DNA of 64,000 nt, taken from the NCBI GenBank assembly GCA_964487255.1, contig CAZAQV010000005.1:186001-250000 (forward strand). The letters are read 5' to 3'. This DNA is from CAZAQV01 sp964487255 (GTDB lineage Bacteria > Myxococcota_A > Polyangia > Polyangiales > CAZAQV01). Shown here piece after piece: positions 8,389 through 17,452 of this stretch (position 1 is the stretch's first letter; every line of letters begins with the position of its first letter). A program made the translations under genes and the position numbers. A model generated the notes under the pieces. It did no database searches. It saw only the letters and a program-made list of their open reading frames with translations, and was not told the origin of the DNA.

Positions 8389-11300
8389 ATGGCCAAGGGC
8401 AAGAAGAAGAAGAGGAAGAAGCAAGCGCAGGCTGCAAGCGCTTCGACAACCGCGGGCACCGGCGAGCAAGCGGTGATGGACACTAGCGAGACCAAACATG
8501 CGGCGCACGACTCAGTCGTGGACGACACGACCGCGGCAGACCCAGGGCTTGAATCCAAAAAGAACGGCTCACCGACCAACGGGCGGGACGACGAACGCGA
8601 TCTCGAGGCCCAGGTCGAAGCGCTAATTGGACAGTTCGAAGCGACCGAAGCAACGGCAGAGCGCGCAGCACTCCTCAAACAAATTGGCAGTCTGTGCCGT
8701 GAAGACGATCCGGACAGTTCGCTAGAGGCTTACGTCGCAGCCTTGTGGGAGACCCCTGCGGATGTGGAGGTCGTCAACGCAATCGAGTCCATGGCGAGGG
8801 AATTGGGCCGCTGGCAGTCGGTTGTCGAAAGGATTTGGGAAGATGCAAACGCGTCACCCGATGAGTCGGCGGAGGTGCTCAAGCAGCTGGCCGACTGGTA
8901 CGAGAACCGTCTCGACAGCGACGAAGGCGCACGCCAATGTTATGCGCTCATCATCGAGCATACTCCGGAGGATGCCGATGCGCGTCAAGCGCACTTGCGC
9001 CTGCTCGAGAAGATGGGCGACTGGCAGGCTGTGCTCGACGAGATCGATGGGCAGTTGGAGGACGCCTCGCGCCAGCGTTCAAACTCGCTGCGTGTTCGAG
9101 CGGTCGAGGTCGCGATGTTCGAGTTGGGCGACGACGAAGCGGCACAGAAACGCCTCGACGAGATGGACTCGGACGATCCGCAGCGTCGCAAGCTCCAGTC
9201 GCGCCTCTACGAGCGCAAAAACGATTTTGATGGACTGCTGGCGCTGCTCCGCGAAGACCTTGAGCGAGCCGACACCGACACCGCCAAGGCGGAGTTGCAT
9301 GCGCAGATCGGTGTGCTCCAAGAAGAGGCATTTTCCGACCCGGACGCCGCTCGAAGTTCCTATCAAGCGGCGCTTGAGCTCAACCCTGCGCACGAAGACG
9401 CAAGAGCCGGACTACAGCGTGTTGAAGCCCATTTCGCCGGTCTGGGCGGTGATGCGCGTCTCGATTATCTCAGAAGGGAGATCGTGACGGCACGGGCCAA
9501 GCAGGAGTGGTCGAGGGCCATTTCCGCTCAAAAGGAGCTGTTGTCCGCGCAACCCGGTGCCGAGCAAGAAGCAGCACTCGACGATCTGCTGGCCGAGGCA
9601 GGGGAGTTCGAGGAGCTTGAGCAAAGAGCGATGGCCAAGTTTGAGGAGGCCAACTCGTTGCTCAAAAAAGCGTCGCTCAAGCACGCTCTTGCTGAGCGCA
9701 TGCGCAAAGCCAAAGCGCGCGGCCAAGAGCCCGATGAGTCACGCATCTGGTCGCTCTACGAGGAGGCCTTTGCGCTCGACCCCAAACACGCCCTGCGCGC
9801 ACTGCGCCTGGCGGACCGTGCAGCGGAGAAGAACGACAATGTGGCTGCGCTACGTTTCTACGAGGCCGCCGTTCGGGAGGGTGAGCAGCTGTCGAAGAAT
9901 GAAGCTGCGCGTGCTTCGCTCAAAGCGGCTGACATTGCGCATGATCTCGGTCGTAAAGAGAAGGAGCAAACGCTACTGGTCAAGGCGCTCATCTACCGCG
10001 GAGACGATGCGGAATTGATGCTGCGACTCGCCGACCTGAGCTACGAACTCGGAGAACTCGACGAAGCCGGTGAGTACTATGGGGGCTGGCTCAAGTCCGG
10101 ACACGACCCCGAGATCGCGGGGCGAGCGCGCATGCGGCGCGCTGAAGCACTGGTTGGCCAAGGCGACGGCGTAGGCGCATTGGTGCTCTTGCAGAAGCTA
10201 CCCGACGCGCTGGTGGGCGACCACTCGGCCGAGCTTCGCGCCAAGGCGCTCGAGGCCGCGCAACGCTGGGGTCAAGCGGTCGACGCGTGGAAGGAAGCCG
10301 CTGCGCTGACGGACGACGAGTCCAAGAAATGTGACTGGTTGCTTCACGCCGCGCAGATCGCGTTCTCAAAGAACAAGGACGCGGCCGCCGCTGAATCGCT
10401 AATTCGGCAAGCTGATCCCGACCTCAAGCTTCGGGCAGCTCGAACACAGTTGATGAGCGTCCTTGCGCGGTCCGAGAAGTGGGAGGCGTTGCACGAGCTC
10501 CTCAACATTCAGGTCGAGTACGCGCAGAGCGATCGAGAGCGCGCTCAGTTCGAAAAGACGGCGGGCTTTATCGCGATGGAAAAGCTGAAGAATACCGAAC
10601 TTGCGGAAGAGCACTTCGAGCGCTCACTTCGGGCGATTGCAGACCAGGGTGACGTCCACACTGCGCTCGAGTCGCTGCGGCCCCCGGAACGCATCGAGCA
10701 AATGGCGCAGACCGAATCGGAGCGTGCTGCGGCGGATGACGAAACCTACCCGGATGTTCCAAAAGCGCCCCCGGCGCCCGACCTCAGCGAGATGGGGCTT
10801 GAAGAGGCGACCTCGACGGCGGAGCACGTCGTGTTGGAAGCTCAGAAGAAGTTGGAGTCGGAAAGAGCTCAGGCCGAGGAGGCTGCCGAGGCTGAGCGGG
10901 CACAAGAGCCGCCCGAACCGGAACCCACGCACGAACTGCCGCCGCGTGGAAAGACGGCCTTGAGCACCTCGCGTTTTATTGATGAAGACCTGTGGCAGGA
11001 GCACGTCATCCACGAAGAACAGGACATCTTCTTGACCATGCTCTTTGCGGTGGTCACCCCCGCCGTCATGGCGGATCGCAAGCGCGAGTTCTCCGAGTAC
11101 GGCATCGACCCGAGCGAAGCGCGCGACCCGGAGCAGGACCCCTCGCCGATCGCACAGACGCTGCACTATGTGGCGAGCTTGGCGCAGCTTCCGCTGCCAC
11201 AGCTCTACACCAAGCCAGGTTCGACGGGTGGCCTTGAGTTCTTGCATACGATCCCGCCAGCCATGGGCGTGGGGTCGGGTGCGGATGCTGGTGGTCCGGG

Positions 11301-11778
11301 CCAAGCCCTGGCCTTTGTGGCCGCGAGGGCGCTTTCTTTCTACCGACCCGGGCACTATCTTCGCGAATTGATTAGCAGCGGCTCGGACCTTCGCGCGTGG
11401 CTCATCGGCTCGATCCGGCTCTCCAGGCCGACATTCGCCGCACCCGACGAACTTGAAGGCGCGGTTCGGGCCGCGCAAGCGTCGCTGGAGCGAAACTTGC
11501 CAGGCAGCTCGAAGAAGGTGCTTGCGGAGCTGTGCACCAAACTGCTGGACCATGCTCCGTCGCTCGACCTTAAGCGTTGGGTCAAAGCGATCGATCTTAC
11601 GGCGGACCGCATTGGGTTTATTGTTGCCGACGACCTTGAGATGGCATCGGCGCTGATTCAAGCCAGCCCAACCCACGCTTCGGTGGTTAGCAACCATGAG
11701 CGCGTGGACGCGCTCACGACGTATGCCAAATCGCATCGGTACTACACGCTTCGACAAGCGCTCGACCTCGATGTCTGA
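8389..11778 (+). CDS. Long TPR-repeat protein
   Basis: Cytoplasmic scaffold-type protein of 1129 residues with no signal peptide. The N-terminus is an extreme Lys/Arg cluster (KGKKKKRKKQ) followed by a Ser/Thr/Asp-rich disordered linker to about residue 60. From about 65 to 760 there are successive helical TPR-like units (for example LEAYVAALWETPADVEVVNAI, ARSSYQAALELNPAHEDARAG). A Glu/Pro-rich linker at about 790-850 precedes a C-terminal domain of about 270 residues, without a motif I recognise, that ends in RYYTLRQALDLDV. Its stop overlaps the phoH start by 8 bp, so the two are translationally coupled. Substrates or partners cannot be told from the sequence. Similar architecture is common in myxobacteria. 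Confidence 0.82.
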   Translation: MAKGKKKKRKKQAQAASASTTAGTGEQAVMDTSETKHAAHDSVVDDTTAADPGLESKKNGSPTNGRDDERDLEAQVEALIGQFEATEATAERAALLKQIGSLCREDDPDSSLEAYVAALWETPADVEVVNAIESMARELGRWQSVVERIWEDANASPDESAEVLKQLADWYENRLDSDEGARQCYALIIEHTPEDADARQAHLRLLEKMGDWQAVLDEIDGQLEDASRQRSNSLRVRAVEVAMFELGDDEAAQKRLDEMDSDDPQRRKLQSRLYERKNDFDGLLALLREDLERADTDTAKAELHAQIGVLQEEAFSDPDAARSSYQAALELNPAHEDARAGLQRVEAHFAGLGGDARLDYLRREIVTARAKQEWSRAISAQKELLSAQPGAEQEAALDDLLAEAGEFEELEQRAMAKFEEANSLLKKASLKHALAERMRKAKARGQEPDESRIWSLYEEAFALDPKHALRALRLADRAAEKNDNVAALRFYEAAVREGEQLSKNEAARASLKAADIAHDLGRKEKEQTLLVKALIYRGDDAELMLRLADLSYELGELDEAGEYYGGWLKSGHDPEIAGRARMRRAEALVGQGDGVGALVLLQKLPDALVGDHSAELRAKALEAAQRWGQAVDAWKEAAALTDDESKKCDWLLHAAQIAFSKNKDAAAAESLIRQADPDLKLRAARTQLMSVLARSEKWEALHELLNIQVEYAQSDRERAQFEKTAGFIAMEKLKNTELAEEHFERSLRAIADQGDVHTALESLRPPERIEQMAQTESERAAADDETYPDVPKAPPAPDLSEMGLEEATSTAEHVVLEAQKKLESERAQAEEAAEAERAQEPPEPEPTHELPPRGKTALSTSRFIDEDLWQEHVIHEEQDIFLTMLFAVVTPAVMADRKREFSEYGIDPSEARDPEQDPSPIAQTLHYVASLAQLPLPQLYTKPGSTGGLEFLHTIPPAMGVGSGADAGGPGQALAFVAARALSFYRPGHYLRELISSGSDLRAWLIGSIRLSRPTFAAPDELEGAVRAAQASLERNLPGSSKKVLAELCTKLLDHAPSLDLKRWVKAIDLTADRIGFIVADDLEMASALIQASPTHASVVSNHERVDALTTYAKSHRYYTLRQALDLDV

Positions 11779-12724
11779 GTTCGAGGTTGGTGACTCACGG
11801 ATCCTGCTCCGTCTCGCTGGGCCGGGGCAGGCGCAGCTCAAGGCCTTGGGCGAGCTGCTTGAGGTCTCGATCGGTCAACGTGGTCAGACGATTCACATCG
11901 CGGGGGACAACGAGAAGATCCACCGTGCGATCCGAGTGCTGAGCGATGTGGTGGAGGGGCTCGAAGCTGACCCCGAGCTTGGCAGTGCGGCCACGCTTCA
12001 GCTTGCGCGCACATTGCTTCAAAACCCCGAGCTGCAGGCGAGAAATTTGCGAGAGCAGGCTGTCCGCATCGATGGCCGCCGACGACATGTTGCCCCGAAG
12101 ACGCCGGCTCAGGCCGCGTACCTGCGCTCGATAGAAGAGCACGATATCGTATTTGGTATCGGTCCTGCCGGTACGGGTAAGACGTACTTGGCGATGACGA
12201 TGGCGGTGCACGCCCTTCAAGAAAAGCGGGTTCGTCGCTTGATCCTAACCCGCCCGGCCGTCGAGGCCGGAGAGCGTCTTGGTTTTTTGCCCGGCGACTT
12301 GGTCGAGAAAGTCGACCCGTATCTGCGTCCGCTTTATGACGCGCTCTCGGACCTTCTCGACGAAGACAAAGCACAGGGGCTTATCCAGCGCGGCACGATC
12401 GAGGTTGCGCCGCTCGCGTTCATGCGCGGGCGCACACTCAGTGGCGCCTTCGTGATACTCGATGAGGCGCAGAACACCACCGTCGAACAGATGAAGATGT
12501 TCCTCACCCGCATCGGCTTTGACTCACAAGCGGTGATCACAGGCGACGTCACGCAACAAGACTTACCGCGCGGCCAGCGTAGCGGCCTTGCCGACGCTGC
12601 CGAGCTATTGCGTAACGTGGAAGGCATCGACGTGCGACGCTTTTCGGACGCCGACGTCGTCCGCCACCCGCTCGTCCAGCGCATCGTCCGCGCCTACGAG
12701 TCCCGCGCTGCCAAAAAACAGTGA
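11771..12724 (+). CDS. phoH: PhoH-family ATPase
   Basis: Cytoplasmic P-loop ATPase of 317 residues of the PhoH/YbeZ family, linked in other bacteria to RNA metabolism and 16S rRNA maturation together with YbeY. The Walker A motif is GPAGTGKT at 131-138, Walker B is FVILDEAQ at 227-234, and RPAVEAGERLGFLPGD at 161-176 is a family signature. An N-terminal KH-like part (residues 1-75) precedes the ATPase domain. The ATG at 11771 lies inside the last codons of the TPR gene; a start further upstream would add a nonconserved arginine-rich extension and was rejected. ybeY, often next to phoH, is not adjacent here. Confidence 0.93.
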   Translation: MSEFEVGDSRILLRLAGPGQAQLKALGELLEVSIGQRGQTIHIAGDNEKIHRAIRVLSDVVEGLEADPELGSAATLQLARTLLQNPELQARNLREQAVRIDGRRRHVAPKTPAQAAYLRSIEEHDIVFGIGPAGTGKTYLAMTMAVHALQEKRVRRLILTRPAVEAGERLGFLPGDLVEKVDPYLRPLYDALSDLLDEDKAQGLIQRGTIEVAPLAFMRGRTLSGAFVILDEAQNTTVEQMKMFLTRIGFDSQAVITGDVTQQDLPRGQRSGLADAAELLRNVEGIDVRRFSDADVVRHPLVQRIVRAYESRAAKKQ

Positions 12725-12730
12725 CATCCC

Positions 12731-14131
12731 CTAATCCGCGAGGGCGCCGTCGGTGATCCACTGTTCAATGTCAGCGATTTCTTGCTCGCCGAGCGGGCGG
12801 TAACCGTTCACGGGGTCAAGGGGCATCGGTTGGGTTCCCATGAGTGACGCCGTGTTGTTGCGCAGCTTGTGGACCAGGTAGCTGCCGCTCGGGTTGCCCG
12901 GATCGACGAGCGGAAGTGTGGTGTTTTGCTTGCTATTCTCAAGCAAACGCTGATGGGCGCCGTCCGAGCGTAGGTCGAGTTCGCCGAGTGGTGACTCGCC
13001 GCCATGGCAGCCCGCGCAGTTGGCGATCAAGATGGGTAGGATGCGGTCGGTAAACGTTGAGCCCGTGCCTTGGAGCTGCAAGCGGTCGGTGTCCTCGCGA
13101 TAGCTGCAGTTGGCGTAGTCGATGTCGTTTTCCAGCGTCTGCATGTTGCTGGCGTCTTTGCCGAGCCCTTCGATCCAACAGAACATCGCCAGCATTTCCG
13201 ACGGCGTGTAGGGCTCGTTCGCCAGCGGCATGCGTGTGCCAGGGATTGGCTCGCCGAGCATACGGCCGAACAGGCGGGCGACCAGGTAGCTCTCCTCGGG
13301 GGCGCCCGGTTTGATCATCATGAGCGGGGCTGTTTGCTGTGCCCCAAACACCCCGTTTCGGTTGTGGTCGCCCTGCACCATCCCGCCGTCAATGAGCGCT
13401 TGTGCGCGGTCGCGTTGGCCGTTGCGCACTTCGGCGTAAAGATGTGTCCCGTCACCGAGCACCCACCAGTTTCCTTCGTAGTCGCCGTACGCGACCTTCT
13501 GAACCGTCTGGTCGTCGGCGATGAACGGTCGCAGGAAGCGCGCTTGCGTGTAGGTGCTTCGGTTGTTGCCTTGGCGACGGTCGATCTCTTCGGTTCGCAC
13601 GATCGCTGGCGAAATGTGGATGTGAAGGCCTGGGTCCTCGGCGTTGGGGTTGCGGCCTAAGTCACCAAAATCGGGTCGATCGCCGGGCACGAGCTCGAGC
13701 CATCCGACTTCAAAACTCTGGCCGTCCAGGGCGCCAAGCTCGATGACATCGCCGGGCTGCTCGCAGCGGTCGAAGACCGCCTGATACTCGAAGGGCTGAA
13801 CGTTGCAGGGCGCCTCCACCGCGGCCAAGAGGTTCGCCGGCGTGTGCAGGTCCGGGTACTCTTTTTTGAAATGGCAGACGCCACCCGCGTTTGCGCAAGT
13901 TGGGGTAACGACCTTTTCGTGGAGGTCGATTCCCGTACGCAGCGAGCGCTGGGCCTCAAGCGTGATGGGGTTCGTGCCGACATACGGCGGGACACGCTTA
14001 CCTTCGGACACCGAAGGTCCCGGACCCGCATCGATCTCAAGTGAACCAAAGTCACTCTGGCCGCCTGAGCAGGCGCCAAGCAGCGCTAGCGACATCGCCC
14101 AAGCCTGCGTTTTGCGGGGAAACGCTGTCAC
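12731..14131 (-). CDS. Lipoprotein with c-type cytochrome-like CxxCH motif
   Basis: Predicted envelope lipoprotein of 466 residues: hydrophobic leader ending LLGAC with Cys21 as lipidation site. Near the C-terminus, CAGCH at 372-376 is a classic haem c attachment site, followed about 60 residues later by LMGTQPMP, where a Met axial ligand would be expected. Near the N-terminus Cys79 and Cys86-His87 make a CX6CH motif that is too long for normal haem attachment; it may be a degenerate second site. It is the last gene of a three-gene minus-strand operon and starts with GTG overlapping the upstream stop (GTGA), so it is co-translated with the DUF1501 gene. In Planctomycetes and Myxococcota such cytochrome, DUF1501 and DUF1549/1553 genes travel together; their joint role is not established. 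Confidence 0.78.
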   Translation of the reverse strand: MTAFPRKTQAWAMSLALLGACSGGQSDFGSLEIDAGPGPSVSEGKRVPPYVGTNPITLEAQRSLRTGIDLHEKVVTPTCANAGGVCHFKKEYPDLHTPANLLAAVEAPCNVQPFEYQAVFDRCEQPGDVIELGALDGQSFEVGWLELVPGDRPDFGDLGRNPNAEDPGLHIHISPAIVRTEEIDRRQGNNRSTYTQARFLRPFIADDQTVQKVAYGDYEGNWWVLGDGTHLYAEVRNGQRDRAQALIDGGMVQGDHNRNGVFGAQQTAPLMMIKPGAPEESYLVARLFGRMLGEPIPGTRMPLANEPYTPSEMLAMFCWIEGLGKDASNMQTLENDIDYANCSYREDTDRLQLQGTGSTFTDRILPILIANCAGCHGGESPLGELDLRSDGAHQRLLENSKQNTTLPLVDPGNPSGSYLVHKLRNNTASLMGTQPMPLDPVNGYRPLGEQEIADIEQWITDGALAD

Positions 14132-15525
14132 GTGACGAGGTCCTCAAAAGGTTGGTCGCCGGCGAAGAACGGTGCGTGGTCGGCGCCGAGCATGTTCATC
14201 AAGGTCTTCATCAATGACCGGTAGCTATACACTTTGCCCTCGGCTGCAAGGTCGGCCGCGCGCGTGCGGCCCAAAGATCGACCGCCGTTGCCCGCCGCCT
14301 CGATCACGCCGCCCATCACCGGCATGGACATCCAGCGGGTGGCGTTGTCGCTGTTGTGATCGCTTCCCTGCGCGGAATTAAAGCGCGAACCACGGCCTGT
14401 GCGGCCGAACTCGCTGCCAAAGACCACGAGCGTGTGGTCCCAGTACGTCCCGCCCGACGGGTGCGTCATGGTCGTCAGCGCTGCGACGAGCGCGCTCATC
14501 AGGCGGTTGGGTTCGAGCATCGACTCGGGGAGACGGCTCTGTTCATCCGAATGGTAGTCGTAACCGCCTTGCCCGAAGTAGACGGCTGGGCTGCCGTAAT
14601 GAAAGAGTCGCAATGCCATCCGGGCAGAACGCCCACCCCGACCGTTGCCGAACATGTTGGCGAGCTGTTGGTTGGTAAGGCCGTCGATGGACTCATCGGA
14701 GTCGGAGTCGATATTGAGTGCTTCGCTGCTAAAGATTTTGTTGAAGCGCGCGTTGGCTTCGCGGCTCTTGATGTAGGCGTCGACTTTGATTTGGTGCGCT
14801 TGGTTCTGCCGGTCGCGCATCCGTATGTCTTCGGCCTTGGCGAAGTCACGGGCCCAGGCCGGAAGGTTCTCGTCCGAAATCGAGCGGAAGCGCTCGAACG
14901 ACGTGCCTTCCACCACCGGAGGGCGGTACGCCGAGTACTCGCCGGCGCCAATCGCCATACCCGATGAACCCAGCACGAACGCGGGCAAAAGTGTGCTCGT
15001 GGCATTGCCGCCGGTCGCGACGAGATCGCGCAAGCCGTAGTTGATCATTGTAAAGAAGGCGGTGTCGCCTCCGGCGTAGCCCGTGTAGTAGCGCTCAAGT
15101 CCGGTTTGGTGGTTACCATCGGCGCGCGACGAGAGCGGTTCGTGATCGACGCAGGGCAAAAGCGCGATGCGGTTTGCAATCTCGTTGGCCGGACGCATGC
15201 CCTGGGCGCGGAGTTCTTCGCTGAGCCAGCTACTGCCTTCGATCAGCTTGCTCGGGCCCCACTCGGTGCCTTCGGGTACACTCGCGAGCCCCCACGGGTT
15301 GAACTGCGCTGCGACGTCGCCGTTGTACGCTGCGGTGAAGCGGAAGCCGCCGTTGAGGCGAATGTAGAGCAGATGTTTGATGATGCCGTGAGAGTCCGCC
15401 GCCACCAGCTTGGGCAAGTGTAGGAACGGGGCTCCGGCGATGGTCGCGCCTGCCGTCTTGATGAGCCTGCGTCGACCGAGCTGTGCCGCGCTGCGAATAG
15501 AGTGCTTATGTGTTCGGTTCGCCAT
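14128..15525 (-). CDS. Tat-exported DUF1501 family protein
   Basis: Protein of 465 residues with a twin-arginine leader (RRRLIKTAGATIAGAPF from residue 18), so it is exported folded to the periplasm or surface. The diagnostic DUF1501 signature is SEFGRT at 371-376, followed by DHN around 389-391; the family is related to alkaline-phosphatase/sulfatase folds and these residues fall where metal and substrate are bound in that superfamily. The middle holds FGQGGYDYHSDEQ, another typical stretch. Its stop overlaps the start of the cytochrome-like gene, and it lies 9 bp downstream of the DUF1549-like gene, giving a tight operon. Substrate unknown; hydrolase activity is inference from the family. 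Confidence 0.85.
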   Translation of the reverse strand: MANRTHKHSIRSAAQLGRRRLIKTAGATIAGAPFLHLPKLVAADSHGIIKHLLYIRLNGGFRFTAAYNGDVAAQFNPWGLASVPEGTEWGPSKLIEGSSWLSEELRAQGMRPANEIANRIALLPCVDHEPLSSRADGNHQTGLERYYTGYAGGDTAFFTMINYGLRDLVATGGNATSTLLPAFVLGSSGMAIGAGEYSAYRPPVVEGTSFERFRSISDENLPAWARDFAKAEDIRMRDRQNQAHQIKVDAYIKSREANARFNKIFSSEALNIDSDSDESIDGLTNQQLANMFGNGRGGRSARMALRLFHYGSPAVYFGQGGYDYHSDEQSRLPESMLEPNRLMSALVAALTTMTHPSGGTYWDHTLVVFGSEFGRTGRGSRFNSAQGSDHNSDNATRWMSMPVMGGVIEAAGNGGRSLGRTRAADLAAEGKVYSYRSLMKTLMNMLGADHAPFFAGDQPFEDLVT

Positions 15526-15534
15526 CGGTACTCC

Positions 15535-17328
15535 TCAGTAGAAAACAACCTCGGCGCTCGAGGCGACCGCGAAACAAAGCTGACGGGCAAACTGCTCTGC
15601 AGGGCAGCGCTGGCTCTCGCAGTTTGTTCCAGCGGCCCCGATTTCGGAGCGCTCGCTCTCGTTGGGTGCACGCCCGAGCAAGAGGTTGGTTTGGTGTTCG
15701 AGGATCTGCGTCGCCACCGATGCGGTGACGACGCTTTCCGCCGAGAGCCCTTCGGGCAAAAGTTGCGCCGTAGGAGCGACAAAGTCGCCGCCGTCACCTG
15801 CCGGATCGCAAAGGTCGTCCGCAAAGCCGAGCTGCGTGCCGGTGGTCAGCACGCTGACGATGGTGAAGCGGCCGCCCGGCGCATGGTCGGGGCAGCCGCC
15901 CAGGGTGCTGACCAAGTCTGCGTAGTTGCGATTGATTCGCCCGTTGTCTCGTAACGGCCAACGCGAGTTCTTGACGATTGCGTATCCGGTGGGCGAGCCA
16001 GTATCGATCAGCAGGCCAGGGTCTGTGATGCGAGGGTCGCAGCCGCCCAGCGAGGTGTTGAAAGCGTATGAAAGGCTGTCGACCCAGCCCTCGGCGTGGG
16101 TTTGCTTGAGGGGCCCGTACGTCCAACGGTACGCGCTTTGCGTCGGCTCTGTGCCTTGTGAGGGCTGCGTGCTCGACTGGAGGTACGCAAGCGAGGTTGC
16201 GACCGCGAACTCGACCACGCGAATGTCACCTCGATGCGCCACCAGTTCGCGAACCAGTTCGTCCCGCACACCGGGTACAGCTCGGGCAAGGTCGTAACCC
16301 ATCATCTCTTCGAGGACCTTTTCCACCGCGAACTCCCAGAACAGGGATTGACGGGCCAAAACTCGACCTGGCGCCTGAAGCACCCGCCACTCGTCGGCAT
16401 GAAGCAGTCCGTTCCACATCATCGGAACGTCGTCGTCGATGCGCGTCGATCGAAGGTCAGGTTTGAGCACGACCGGTTCGAAGCCCCAGAGAATGCTGGT
16501 GCATGCGCTGGCGTCGTCGGGCTCGCCGTTTTCGCCGAGGCAATGGTAGCTCACCCAAGCATCGGGTACGCGTGCGCCCAGGCCGGGACTATCGATGTAG
16601 TCGTTGGTCCACAACTGGTACATGCGGGCGAAGTCAGCGCGTTCGTTTTCAAATGGGGGACGACCCAAAAACAGGCTAAAGGCGAACTCTGCGCGGTCGG
16701 CGGGGGTATCGAAACGTCGGGTGAGCACCGGGTGCGAGGCGGCAACCTCCGCGAAGGCGTCATAGCCGATCGTGCCCTTGCATAGCCGCTCGGCCAACAA
16801 GTCGAAATCCAGGATGGCCAAGATGCTGGTCGCTTCGTTGTTGAGTTGTAGTCGCTCCGCCCACTTGCGCTGGCAGTTGAGCGCATACTCCTCAGACTCG
16901 ATCAAGGTCGCGGCCGTCTGCGAAAAACCTTGGTCGATGCAGGTTTTCTTGGCTTCGGCGCCGGACGGAAATCGTCCCACCAAGTCCATGTACAGGCGGC
17001 GGCAGCTCTCGTACGGCTCGACCGGTGCGGTCGAGAGGCCCGCTCCCCAAGTGCTGCGGCACATGCCGCGGTTGATCGGATTGGCCAAGTCGAGCGCCTC
17101 GCAAAAGTCCGCGCAGGCGGCGTCACAGACAGGCGGCGCACCAGCGCTGGGCGGGGCCGTCAAGCGCGCGGTCGGCGTTTGATCTTCGTAGTCTGCCAGC
17201 GGCAAATCGTTGAGTGGTTCGCCCTGTGGCATGAGGCTCGCGGGGCCACGCGCTTCGGTGAGTTCGATCGTGTCTTCGCAAGACCAGCTCAGCAAGCCGA
17301 GCGCGAGGATCAAAAGACGTTGTTTCAT
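15535..17328 (-). CDS. DUF1549/DUF1553-like lipoprotein, first gene of the DUF1501 operon
   Basis: Predicted lipoprotein of 597 residues, with leader MKQRLLILALGLLSWSC and lipidated Cys17. A cysteine-rich stretch (CDAACADFCEALDLANPINRG) precedes CRRLYMDLVGRFPSGAE, which resembles the RRLYLDLTGLPP start of DUF1549, and NCQRKWAERLQLN, which resembles its NRWAEHWL region. The remainder is helical with conserved-looking Trp and Arg. The ATG at 17328 is preceded by GGGGATGATTTT; an earlier GTG would add 33 residues before the signal peptide and was rejected. This family accompanies DUF1501 and cytochrome-like genes in several phyla. The exact family assignment is weaker than for the other two genes. 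Confidence 0.7.
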   Translation of the reverse strand: MKQRLLILALGLLSWSCEDTIELTEARGPASLMPQGEPLNDLPLADYEDQTPTARLTAPPSAGAPPVCDAACADFCEALDLANPINRGMCRSTWGAGLSTAPVEPYESCRRLYMDLVGRFPSGAEAKKTCIDQGFSQTAATLIESEEYALNCQRKWAERLQLNNEATSILAILDFDLLAERLCKGTIGYDAFAEVAASHPVLTRRFDTPADRAEFAFSLFLGRPPFENERADFARMYQLWTNDYIDSPGLGARVPDAWVSYHCLGENGEPDDASACTSILWGFEPVVLKPDLRSTRIDDDVPMMWNGLLHADEWRVLQAPGRVLARQSLFWEFAVEKVLEEMMGYDLARAVPGVRDELVRELVAHRGDIRVVEFAVATSLAYLQSSTQPSQGTEPTQSAYRWTYGPLKQTHAEGWVDSLSYAFNTSLGGCDPRITDPGLLIDTGSPTGYAIVKNSRWPLRDNGRINRNYADLVSTLGGCPDHAPGGRFTIVSVLTTGTQLGFADDLCDPAGDGGDFVAPTAQLLPEGLSAESVVTASVATQILEHQTNLLLGRAPNESERSEIGAAGTNCESQRCPAEQFARQLCFAVASSAEVVFY

Positions 17329-17452
17329 AAAATCATCCCCACCGATACATTGTGGCGACCTCTGGTTTGCTCCGCAATTTTGATCGTGCCGAAATGCGTG
17401 ATTGAGTCGCAGGTTGTAGGTAGGCACCTACAGATTAACAGGCAGCTATAGG

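Noticed and set aside
10624..11841. 405-codon minus-strand frame under the TPR gene
   Set aside because: Antisense shadow in GC-rich DNA; the TPR frame on the other strand is coupled to phoH and coherent.
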